Source: Lachnospiraceae bacterium
Lineage (GTDB): Bacteria; Bacillota; Clostridia; Lachnospirales; Lachnospiraceae
NCBI GenBank assembly: GCA_014799465.1
Contig: JAAVHZ010000022.1
Span: forward strand, 62,001 to 126,000
DNA: 64,000 bases
Reading direction: 5' to 3'
Positions 1 to 7,160 of this stretch are shown in pieces (position 1 is the stretch's first letter; each line of letters starts with the position of its first letter). Position numbers and translations under genes: made by a program. Below the pieces are notes generated by a model, which saw only the letters and a program-made list of their open reading frames with translations, searched no databases and had not been told where the DNA came from.

Positions 1-236
1 ATGTCTTCTGCATCGCTTTCTGTTGAACCACTTTCTGTGCCTTCTCTCTGCGGTTCGTCATCAGTCAGGTCTAATTTTCTTAGTGTAGGTGGCGGCATCA
101 TTTCTTCCGTTTCTGAAGGTGAAGGAAGTCTGCTGCTTCCTGCAGGAGGCAGGTCATTATTACCAGTTCCGTTTCCCATGCTGTTTGTTTTTCTTGTACC
201 GACGCCTACACTTGTTGATACTGTTTTTGGTGCCAT
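1..236 (-). CDS. Hydrophilic hypothetical protein, 3' part outside window
   Basis: The reading frame starts at ATG 236 and runs off the window at base 1, so only the first 78 residues are visible. A strong GAGGAGG ribosome binding site lies about 7 bases upstream (244-250 on the complementary strand), which supports this start. The protein begins MAPKTVSTSVGVGTRK and is rich in Ser, Thr, Pro, Gly and acidic residues, with no hydrophobic segment, signal peptide or recognised motif. It looks intrinsically disordered. Function is unknown. The opposite-strand open frame over this stretch is its shadow. Confidence 0.55.
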   Translation of the reverse strand, partial: MAPKTVSTSVGVGTRKTNSMGNGTGNNDLPPAGSSRLPSPSETEEMMPPPTLRKLDLTDDEPQREGTESGSTESDAED

Positions 237-549
237 TTCTATACTCCTCCTCTGTGTTGGTTTTATCGGGATATAATTTTATATAAAAGAAAATTTAGAA
301 TTGGATTTTTAAGATATGTGTAATACATTTTACCCTTCTGTTTTTTTCTACTATACCCCTGTTTTTTCATATCGTTTTATAGCATATTTCTATTTTCCCA
401 CATAAGAATGGTTACGTCAAGTACACTTATAATCCACCTAAAGTACATCTACCATATTATGATATATGGCAAAACCGTAACCATGCATAAATTTGGTTTT
501 AACATCATATATTGTTACAAATAATTTTATGGGCTGAACAGGAGGGAAA
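237..549. other. Divergent intergenic region
   Basis: This is an A/T-rich stretch between the truncated minus-strand gene and the PrcB-like lipoprotein gene. It must carry promoters for both directions. I see no convincing -35/-10 pair, terminator or other structured element. Confidence 0.5.
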
Positions 550-960
550 GTGAAAAAAGCGGTAATTATAATTGCAATGATGATTTTTTTGACAGGTGCC
601 AGCGGATGCAGCCTTGAAAGAAAAAAACCGGATGTGGAAAAAACTGCTATAGATTATACTGTGGTTGAGGATGCAGATGTACCGGAAGAATTTATGGAAG
701 TAATACAAGGTAAAAAGTCAGAGCCATTTAAGATTACTTTTTCAGATAAGGAAAATCTTTTTATTGCCATAGGATATGGTGAGCAGCCAACAGGAGGATA
801 TAGCATTACGGTGGAGGAGATATATCAGACCAGGGATACAGTAGAGATAAAGACACAGTTTGCCGGTCCGGTAAAAAATGAACAGGTGGCAGGCAATATT
901 ACATATCCGTATATTGTGATAAAAGTTGAGGATACGGATAAGACAGTAAAATTTTTATAA
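550..960 (+). CDS. PrcB-like lipoprotein
   Basis: This 136-residue protein starts at GTG 550 behind a CAGGAGGGAA ribosome binding site. Residues 1-20 are a lipoprotein signal with lipobox TGASGC, so it should be acylated at Cys20 and held on the outer face of the membrane. Residues 65-136 match the PrcB C-terminal domain pattern, with the motif GYGEQPTGGYSI followed by an ITYPYIVIKV strand. PrcB was described as a partner of the dentilisin protease in Treponema. In Firmicutes the domain occurs on lipoproteins of unknown role, often proposed to inhibit or stabilise proteases. No protease gene is adjacent. It lies just upstream of a spore morphogenesis gene, but a link is not shown. Confidence 0.75.
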   Translation: MKKAVIIIAMMIFLTGASGCSLERKKPDVEKTAIDYTVVEDADVPEEFMEVIQGKKSEPFKITFSDKENLFIAIGYGEQPTGGYSITVEEIYQTRDTVEIKTQFAGPVKNEQVAGNITYPYIVIKVEDTDKTVKFL

Positions 961-1037
961 TTTAAAAGTATGAATCTGTATTAGTGCGGCATGACAGATT
1001 CAACCTTATAAAAAGCTGCACAGAAATGAGGATAGAT

Positions 1038-2603
1038 ATGGAGCTGGTTACGAAAAATGTGCATTTGAACAAACAGAAGGGAAAAGTAGTGACTCAGATT
1101 ACTCTTGAAAATGATTTTAATGTGTCAGACCAGAAACCTGATGTTGATGACATTATTACAGATAATCATTACATAAAAGTTGATACTTTAAAAATATTAA
1201 GTGGCAAGGCAGAGATAACCGGAAGATTGTCGGTTCAGACATTGTATGTGTCACATGACGACAGCCAGCCGGTATGGGAAATGGAAATGGAAATACCATT
1301 TATGGAGCCTGTCAATATGGATATGCTTACAGACGGAGATACAGTAAGGGCAGATTATGAAATTGATAATGTTAAGGTAAGCGTTATTAATTCCAGAAAA
1401 ATAAGTGTGAAGGCAGTAGTGACATTTACACTGGAGGCGGAGAGCATATACGATATGGAGATTGCCGTTGAGCCTGAGGATACAGAAAAGGCGGAATATA
1501 TGAAAAAGCAGCTTAAAATCATGCAGATAGTCATGAAGAAAAGAGATGTATTCCGAATAAAAGAGGAAGTGGATGTATCGGGAGGTAAACCTAACATAAA
1601 GAATATACTGTGGCGGAATATTGGTATAAGAAACTGCCAGACAAAACTTATGGAAAACAAAGTAAGTCTCAGCGGAGAGCTGGTATTGTTTATCATATAC
1701 CTTCCGGAAGAAGAAAATATGCCTGTGCAGTGGATTGACAGTGCGATAAATTTTAATGGGATGATAGATGCTGAAGGCTGTAATGAAGAGATGATACATG
1801 ATATCAGTGTGAACCTTGCAGAAATGAATGTGGATATTAAGCCTGATTATGATGGTGAGCAGAGGATATTTGAAGTTGATGCGGTACTGAATCTTGATAT
1901 GCGTATATATGAAGAGGATAGTATAGACATTCTTGATGATGTGTACTCACCGGCCATTGACCTTGTTCCTGACAGAAGGATTGCAAGCGGAGAAAGTCTT
2001 GTGATGAAAAATATGTCAAAATGCAGGGTATCGGAAAAAGTAAGTGTAGATGCACAAAAAGGAAGAATCCTTCAGATATGCAATACCTTTGGAAAAGTCT
2101 GTATTGATAATATTACACCTTCCGAGGATGGTATAAATATAGATGGGGCGGTGGAAGTAAAGATTCTGTATATTTCGGGAAATGATGATATGCCGTTCTG
2201 TTCGTCAGAAGCAGTTATTCCATTTTCACATAAAGCGGACATAAAAGGAATGAATATGGATATGGAATATTCCATAAAAAATTCTCTGGAACAGTTATCG
2301 TCTATAATGACATCTGAAAATGAAGTTGAAGTAAAGGCAGTTATATCGATGGATATAACCGTAATGAATAAAGTTGATGAGTCAGTAATTACCGCAGTCA
2401 ATGAACAGGAAATAGATATAAATAAGATAAAAGATATGCCGGGAATTATTATATATAATGTAAAGAAGGGTGACAGCCTTTGGTCTATAGCAAAAAGATT
2501 CCATACATCTGTAGACAGCCTTAAAAGCATTAACAGTATACATGGAGACAACATCAATAATTTAAAAATTGGCGAATCACTGCTGGTAATAAAGAGCGTG
2601 TAA
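1038..2603 (+). CDS. sipL: SipL-like spore morphogenesis protein (SPOCS + LysM)
   Basis: The product is 521 residues from ATG 1038, chosen because GAGGA sits 5 bases upstream and family members begin MELV.KN.H. The N-terminal two thirds contain repeated SPOCS (DUF3794) domains, recognisable from FNVSDQKPDVDDII near residues 27-40 and related blocks around 180 and 330. A C-terminal LysM domain covers about residues 470-521, with the motif YNVKKGDSLWSIAKRF. Clostridioides difficile SipL has the same architecture and nearly the same length. There it binds SpoIVA and is needed for spore coat and cortex assembly in the mother cell. No signal peptide is seen, consistent with that site. The assignment rests on architecture, so another SPOCS/LysM paralogue is possible. 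Confidence 0.8.
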   Translation: MELVTKNVHLNKQKGKVVTQITLENDFNVSDQKPDVDDIITDNHYIKVDTLKILSGKAEITGRLSVQTLYVSHDDSQPVWEMEMEIPFMEPVNMDMLTDGDTVRADYEIDNVKVSVINSRKISVKAVVTFTLEAESIYDMEIAVEPEDTEKAEYMKKQLKIMQIVMKKRDVFRIKEEVDVSGGKPNIKNILWRNIGIRNCQTKLMENKVSLSGELVLFIIYLPEEENMPVQWIDSAINFNGMIDAEGCNEEMIHDISVNLAEMNVDIKPDYDGEQRIFEVDAVLNLDMRIYEEDSIDILDDVYSPAIDLVPDRRIASGESLVMKNMSKCRVSEKVSVDAQKGRILQICNTFGKVCIDNITPSEDGINIDGAVEVKILYISGNDDMPFCSSEAVIPFSHKADIKGMNMDMEYSIKNSLEQLSSIMTSENEVEVKAVISMDITVMNKVDESVITAVNEQEIDINKIKDMPGIIIYNVKKGDSLWSIAKRFHTSVDSLKSINSIHGDNINNLKIGESLLVIKSV

Positions 2604-2623
2604 GATATATGATTAAATAAAAG

Positions 2624-2664
2624 ATATCCCCTTTTCTTATGGTTTAAAAGAAAAGGGGATATTT
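2624..2664. terminator. Bidirectional terminator between convergent genes
   Basis: A perfect 15-bp inverted repeat (arms 2624-2638 and 2648-2662, 9-base loop) lies between two convergent genes. A- and T-rich flanks are found on both sides, so it can serve both the sipL-like gene and the minus-strand secreted protein gene. Confidence 0.8.
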
Positions 2665-2673
2665 ATTATGAAT

Positions 2674-3729
2674 TTACTTTGCGATGAAACTTCCTTTTAA
2701 GGTTGAAAATGTTTTTTCTCCATACGCTTTTACATTTACAATCTCATATGTGTAAGTCTTTCCCACATTCAGTTTATGTGAAAGAATAACCTCACATTCA
2801 TCTTCGTCCCACTCTACATAAGAGTTTTTGGAAGAGTATTTTTTGCCATTAGAATCTTTGATAATGATATAGCTGTTATTCTTATGAATAACATTTTTAT
2901 TAAACTCAAAGCTGACTTCATATTCAGGTGTGCCATAATCAAAATCTTCATCATATTCTACTTGTTTGACCTGAAGATTATGAGTCTGTTTTGGAACAGT
3001 CACTTTAACAGTTATTGTTTCGTAAGAAGAAGCTTTTCTGGTTTTAATGCCGGAAATCTTAATTGTATAAATTTTTCCGTATTTTATATTTTTAATATAT
3101 ACCTCGCAGTCATCACTGTCTTTCTCTGTAAGATAGCCTTTATAAGATTTGCCTTTATCATCAACAACAGATGTTACCTTTGCACTTTTTTTCCAGTTGA
3201 CTTTAGATGCAAATTCAATATCAATTTCGGTCATGTATTTATCATAATCGTCATTATCCATGTCTACTGATACTTTTTTGACTTTTACCTTATCAGATGT
3301 TGAATTAATGGAAGGAACTTTAACTTTCAGTGTAAGATTGCGGTAACTCTCTGTTCCAAGTTTTTTAATTCCGTTAATTACAATTTTGTATGTACGTCCC
3401 TCTTTTAAATTCGGTATGCATATTTCGCAATCGTCACTGTCCATGTCAGTAAAATATCCATCATAAGATGCACCTTTATTATCTGTGATAGAAGAAATAT
3501 GTGCTGTCTTTTTCCATGTAACATGGGAGATAAAATCTACTTCGAGTTCAGGATTACCATTTTTATCAAGTTCATAGGAAATACTTTTTACTTTAATGGC
3601 ATTACCTTTTCCGGATGTAGAAACAGTGTTTTCTAATTTAATTGATTTTGCAAAAGTGTTTTCCGGTAATGCTATAATAAACATGCATAAAACCAGTAAA
3701 ATTGAAAAAAATTGTTTTTTGATTCTCAT
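2674..3729 (-). CDS. Exported protein with three repeated Ig-like modules
   Basis: This 351-residue protein has a signal peptide (residues 1-27, cleavage after TFA). Three repeats of about 100 residues follow, at roughly 42-140, 145-245 and 250-350. Each contains an acidic strand with a single cysteine (DSDDCE, DSDDCE and DEDECE), a GxxY motif before it, and a GxxYTxxI motif after it. The first two repeats also share a V.WKKsA motif. The pattern suggests beta-sandwich modules of the bacterial Ig-like kind, but I do not recognise a named family. No cell-wall anchor or LPXTG motif is seen, so the protein is probably secreted. One unpaired cysteine per module is unusual for an exported protein. 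Its own consensus promoter is visible at 3759-3788. Confidence 0.7.
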   Translation of the reverse strand: MRIKKQFFSILLVLCMFIIALPENTFAKSIKLENTVSTSGKGNAIKVKSISYELDKNGNPELEVDFISHVTWKKTAHISSITDNKGASYDGYFTDMDSDDCEICIPNLKEGRTYKIVINGIKKLGTESYRNLTLKVKVPSINSTSDKVKVKKVSVDMDNDDYDKYMTEIDIEFASKVNWKKSAKVTSVVDDKGKSYKGYLTEKDSDDCEVYIKNIKYGKIYTIKISGIKTRKASSYETITVKVTVPKQTHNLQVKQVEYDEDFDYGTPEYEVSFEFNKNVIHKNNSYIIIKDSNGKKYSSKNSYVEWDEDECEVILSHKLNVGKTYTYEIVNVKAYGEKTFSTLKGSFIAK

Positions 3730-3758
3730 ACAAATTCCTCCTTATATTCGTTTTATTA

Positions 3759-3788
3759 ATTATATCAAAATTATTCAGACAGTGTCAA
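3759..3788 (-). promoter_or_regulatory. Sigma-A-type promoter of the three-repeat exported protein
   Basis: On the minus strand TTGACA (3783-3788) and TATAAT (3759-3764) are separated by 18 bp, both perfect consensus hexamers. AAGGAGG follows just before the start codon at 3729. The -35 box overlaps the last codons of the upstream regulator gene. Confidence 0.8.
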
Positions 3789-4123
3789 TTTATATCCAGA
3801 ATTTTATCAATAGCTGACTGTAGTTCCGGATGCTTTCTATACTGGCGGATTAATTCTTCCTCATGGGAAGTCAGATGGACAGGATCGGCAGATGGCACTT
3901 TTCCATATCCGAATGCATAAAGAATGTCTTCAATCTCATATAAATTGCATAGCAAAAGAAGTGTTTCGGTATTAGGCTGGGAGTGTCCGTTTTCCCATCC
4001 ATATATAGTCTTAGGGGCTGCCGGAAAATTTTTTTCTGACAAGTATTCAGATACATTTGAAACAGTAAGGTTTTTTGCTTTTCTGTAATATTTTAGAACA
4101 TGACCAATTTGCTTATTTTCCAT
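3785..4123 (-). CDS. XRE-family transcriptional regulator
   Basis: This is a 112-residue DNA-binding protein. Residues 5-65 form a Cro/C1-type helix-turn-helix (IGHVLKYYRKAKNLTVSNVSEYL, then KTIYGWENGHSQPNTETLLLL). The C-terminal tail contains the SHEEELIRQYRKHPELQ block typical of short Firmicutes XRE regulators. It is transcribed divergently from the phosphorothioation operon. A near-palindrome in the shared spacer (4155-4172) is a plausible operator, so it may control that operon, itself, or both. The link is positional only. Confidence 0.8.
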   Translation of the reverse strand: MENKQIGHVLKYYRKAKNLTVSNVSEYLSEKNFPAAPKTIYGWENGHSQPNTETLLLLCNLYEIEDILYAFGYGKVPSADPVHLTSHEEELIRQYRKHPELQSAIDKILDIN

Positions 4124-4154
4124 GATGAAAGTTCCTTTCTATAAAGTTTCAGTT

Positions 4155-4172
4155 TGAATAATTTAAATCATT
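4155..4172. promoter_or_regulatory. Candidate operator between divergent HTH gene and ssp operon
   Basis: GAATAATTTAAATCATTC is an 18-bp palindrome with one mismatched pair. It lies between the divergent XRE gene and the ssp promoter. Its size and position fit a Cro-like dimer site. This is inference from symmetry alone. Confidence 0.4.
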
Positions 4173-4250
4173 CCCTGTGCGTACTTTCCATATACAGATA
4201 ATCATAATCCACACTAAAAAAAGTGTCAATCATAGAAAAACAAAAATTTA

Positions 4251-4279
4251 TTGAAATTCTTAGCAATAAAGAATATAAT
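4251..4279 (+). promoter_or_regulatory. Promoter of the ssp-type operon
   Basis: TTGAAA (4251-4256) and TATAAT (4274-4279) are separated by exactly 17 bp. They lie about 50 bases before the first gene of the operon, and no other promoter-like pair is evident before sspD. Confidence 0.75.
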
Positions 4280-4330
4280 ATTAAACATATAACAAATTCT
4301 TCAAAATAAATATTGATAAGGATGGATTAT

Positions 4331-4537
4331 ATGATGAGAGAAAAGAGAACAATGGACGCAGTATTTCAATATCTTAATGAACAAAAAATATCATATAAGC
4401 AGATTAAAAAAGATACAAAAATTGACATTTCATCAGAAAAGATTTTGACGGCAACGGAGTTTTTAAACCTTTGTGTATATCTAAGAAAAAGACCGGAAGA
4501 TTTTGCTGAACTTAAGGAGAGCAGAAGCAATGATTAA
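4331..4537 (+). CDS. Small HTH-like protein leading the ssp operon
   Basis: The product is about 68 residues from ATG 4331 (or ATG 4334), placed behind AAGGATGG. An upstream in-frame TTG at 4313 lacks a ribosome binding site. The sequence (VFQYLNEQKISYKQIKKDTKI, then TATEFLNLCVYLRKRPEDF) resembles the core of a Cro/C1-type helix-turn-helix in which the F-L-x-x-C-x-x-L helix follows the recognition region. It overlaps the sspD start by 8 bases, so the two are translationally coupled. It probably regulates the operon. It is too short for a confident family assignment. Confidence 0.6.
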   Translation: MMREKRTMDAVFQYLNEQKISYKQIKKDTKIDISSEKILTATEFLNLCVYLRKRPEDFAELKESRSND

Positions 4538-6242
4538 ATATCGTTGCAGCCTGCATAACATTACATTTCAGGCATCTGAATGTCCAATATGTCATAAGCG
4601 TGGAGAACTTGAAACATCAGAGATTTACTGGTGCGATACGTGCAGAGTTCCTTTGTATGAACAAAAGTGCTCCCTGTGCGGCAGTCAGGCAAAAAGGCTG
4701 GCCGGTGATTTGCGGCCTGTATTTCCACAGGAAAGACTGCTGGTGGAAATTATATTGGGAAAACCGTTTGAATATCAAGATTCTTCAGTATGGAACGGTA
4801 TGGGAAACCGGTATTTTGCAGATGGCAAAAAAATTAACTTTTCTATAGCTGCATTAAAAAATGCGGATATAGATAATATATTCAGACAATACAAAGAGTT
4901 GGAAAGCAGAAATAGTGACAAGACATTTTGTTTGATTATAAAAAAGTGGTGTCAGGCAAACCGCAGCAGATTTCAAGAGATTTCGTCAGAGGCAATGGAT
5001 TATGTCAGGGAAAAGGCACAAGATTACAAATTAAGTGAAATGTTCGTGTCTTTCAGCGGAGGCAAGGACTCTACTGTAGTATCCGATATAGTACAGAAAA
5101 GTCTTGGAGACAAAAAAGTACTTCACATTTTTGGAGATACCACACTGGAGTTTCCGGATACATACCGGTATGTGTCAAGATTTAAAAAAGAGCATCAAGG
5201 CATACCGTTGGTTACAGTCAAAAACAAGGAAAAGAATTTTGAAGACCTGTGTACAATATTAGGTCCTCCAAGCAGAGTAATGAGATGGTGTTGTACCGTA
5301 TTTAAAACAGGTGCTATTTCACGAAAGATAGATGTGCTGTTTAAGGGCAAGAAGAGTATTCTTACATTTTATGGAATACGGAGAAATGAGTCTGCAAGCC
5401 GGAGCAAGTATGACAGGGAGTCGGATAGTCCTAAGATAGCTGTCCAGAGAACGGTTTCGCCTATTATTGACTGGATGGATTATGATGTGTGGCTGTATAT
5501 TCTGTCTTCCGGTATTGATTTTAATGATGCTTATAGGCTTGGATATGTAAGGGTAGGGTGCTGGTGCTGTCCAAATAACAGCGGATGGTCTGAATTTTTA
5601 TCCCAAATACATATGAAGGAGCAGTATCAGAGGTTCAGAGATATTCTTATAGAATTTGCAAAAAAGGTGGGAAAAACTGACCCGGAAGTGTATGTGGATG
5701 AAGGTAAATGGAAAGCCCGTCAGGGCGGAAACGGCTTAGAGTATGCAAGGAAATCATTAGTAGATTTTAAACCATGTGCATTGGAAGAAGATACTTTTAA
5801 TTATGAGCTCCAGATACCGATTTCAGAGGAATTGTATGAGTTGTTCAAACCTTTTGGTGAACTGAACAGAGATTTAGGAAATAAAAGATTAAATGAAATA
5901 TATATTCTGAACCATGCAGGACAGTTGCAGATAAAGCTTCAGGGCAGAATAGGAAGTACGCTGCTTAAAGTATCGATACTTAATAAGCGTCTTTCCGGTG
6001 CAAGAGGACTGAGGGAAGCAGAAGAAAAAATCCGATGCCAGATTACAAAGTACCAGATGTGTATGGGATGCAATGCATGTGAGGCAATCTGCCGGCATGG
6101 GGCAATTTCAATTAAAGAAAAAAAAAAAAAAAAAGTATTATATCAGATAGATGATAAGCAGTGTGTAAGATGTGGAGCATGTATAAATCATTTTAATGGG
6201 GGATGTTATATGCGTAAGGTTCTTACCATAAAGAGACAATAA
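4530..6242 (+). CDS. sspD: SspD/DndC-type PAPS reductase-like sulfurtransferase fused to ferredoxin
   Basis: This 570-residue protein starts at ATG 4530 with AAGGAG upstream. Residues 6-50 hold two cysteine-rich zinc-ribbon motifs (CPIC, CDTC, CSLC). The ATP-pyrophosphatase/PAPS-reductase core begins at about 170 with the P-loop SGGKDS (176-181). It includes the cysteine motifs RWCC and GCWCC, as in DndC-type enzymes that activate DNA and insert sulfur. Residues 511-559 form a two-cluster ferredoxin: C511, C514, C517, C521 and C545, C548, C551, C559. Classical DndC and SspD lack this tail, and the layout resembles archaeal PAPS-reductase-like proteins. A run of 17 A (6118-6134) lies between the two cluster motifs. 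The neighbours sspB, sspC, sspA and sspE support a role in DNA phosphorothioation. Confidence 0.8.
   Translation: MIKYRCSLHNITFQASECPICHKRGELETSEIYWCDTCRVPLYEQKCSLCGSQAKRLAGDLRPVFPQERLLVEIILGKPFEYQDSSVWNGMGNRYFADGKKINFSIAALKNADIDNIFRQYKELESRNSDKTFCLIIKKWCQANRSRFQEISSEAMDYVREKAQDYKLSEMFVSFSGGKDSTVVSDIVQKSLGDKKVLHIFGDTTLEFPDTYRYVSRFKKEHQGIPLVTVKNKEKNFEDLCTILGPPSRVMRWCCTVFKTGAISRKIDVLFKGKKSILTFYGIRRNESASRSKYDRESDSPKIAVQRTVSPIIDWMDYDVWLYILSSGIDFNDAYRLGYVRVGCWCCPNNSGWSEFLSQIHMKEQYQRFRDILIEFAKKVGKTDPEVYVDEGKWKARQGGNGLEYARKSLVDFKPCALEEDTFNYELQIPISEELYELFKPFGELNRDLGNKRLNEIYILNHAGQLQIKLQGRIGSTLLKVSILNKRLSGARGLREAEEKIRCQITKYQMCMGCNACEAICRHGAISIKEKKKKKVLYQIDDKQCVRCGACINHFNGGCYMRKVLTIKRQ
6118..6134 (+). 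repeat. A17 homopolymer inside sspD
   Basis: Seventeen consecutive A residues encode five lysines between the two 4Fe-4S motifs of SspD. A one-base slip would remove the last cluster and about 35 residues. Tracts of this length are prone to replication slippage, transcriptional slippage and sequencing error. Confidence 0.95.
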
Positions 6243-6257
6243 GAGGAAGTTAGGCAG

Positions 6258-7160
6258 GTGCAGGTAATGAGTGTCAAATATAAGATAAAGGGGCATGAGA
6301 CGTTTGCCATCCGTGAAGGCTGGCTTAATAAAGGTATAGCAGCAGTATATGATAATCCGAAAGTTTTCCAGCAAAATTCGGGTGCTGATGCACTGGGTGT
6401 CGGAACAAATATGGCAAAGGCAATACGTTACTGGATGCGAACGGCAGGTCTGTTGGAAAACCGTAAGGATGGAGTATATCTGACTGAACTTGGAAAGCTT
6501 ATATATGAAAAAGATTGTTATATAGAAGACCGTATGACGTTGTGGATTATACATAGTAATATTGCAGCCAATAAAGAACTGGCTACTGTATGGTATTTGT
6601 TTTTTAATGCAAGTGCATTAAAGGAATTTACCAAAGACATACTTTATGTGGAGATTACAAGGATGCTGGAGTTATATACAGAAAAGGAAGAATTGTCGGT
6701 GCGTTCCATATCGGATGACTGTAATGTATTGTTACATATGTATACCGACCGTAAGGAAGAAAATGATGATCCGGAAGAAAAAAGAAAAAGTCCTTTTGCT
6801 GAATTAGGATTGTTAAAGAGAGAAGGAAAGCATTATAAAAAAACTACGCCAAAATTAAATCATCTGCATCCGTCTATATTCTGGTATGTCTTGAAAAATA
6901 TGTTTATGGAAAGCAGGGAACTGAATATAAGAAATATCATAGAAGACGAGAACAGTCCGGGAAGGCTTATGCATTTAGGAAGGATTGAGGTAAATCATTA
7001 TCTGGATATTCTGGAAGAGGAGGACATCATTACTGTAAACAGAACTGCGGGACTTGATATGGTGTATGAAAAGAAAAAAGTGGATTCATTAGAAATCCTC
7101 AGACAGTATTATTCTACAGGCAGGAGGATAAATAATGAGCAGCATGATTACCATAGATAA
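6258..7160 (+). CDS. sspB: DUF4007 protein, SspB-like
   Basis: The product is 300 residues from GTG 6258 (AGAGGAAG 8 bases upstream). ATG 6267 is an equally possible start. The N-terminal motif GHETFAIREGWLNKGI is the hallmark of DUF4007, followed by GTNMAKAIRYWM and a winged-helix-like region. DUF4007 is the fold of SspB, which nicks DNA and provides the site for single-strand phosphorothioation in SspABCD systems. Its gene sits between sspD and sspC and overlaps sspC by 26 bases, indicating co-translation. No transmembrane segment or signal is seen, so it is cytosolic. Family membership is clear. The nickase role is carried over from the characterised Vibrio system. Confidence 0.8.
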   Translation: MQVMSVKYKIKGHETFAIREGWLNKGIAAVYDNPKVFQQNSGADALGVGTNMAKAIRYWMRTAGLLENRKDGVYLTELGKLIYEKDCYIEDRMTLWIIHSNIAANKELATVWYLFFNASALKEFTKDILYVEITRMLELYTEKEELSVRSISDDCNVLLHMYTDRKEENDDPEEKRKSPFAELGLLKREGKHYKKTTPKLNHLHPSIFWYVLKNMFMESRELNIRNIIEDENSPGRLMHLGRIEVNHYLDILEEEDIITVNRTAGLDMVYEKKKVDSLEILRQYYSTGRRINNEQHDYHR

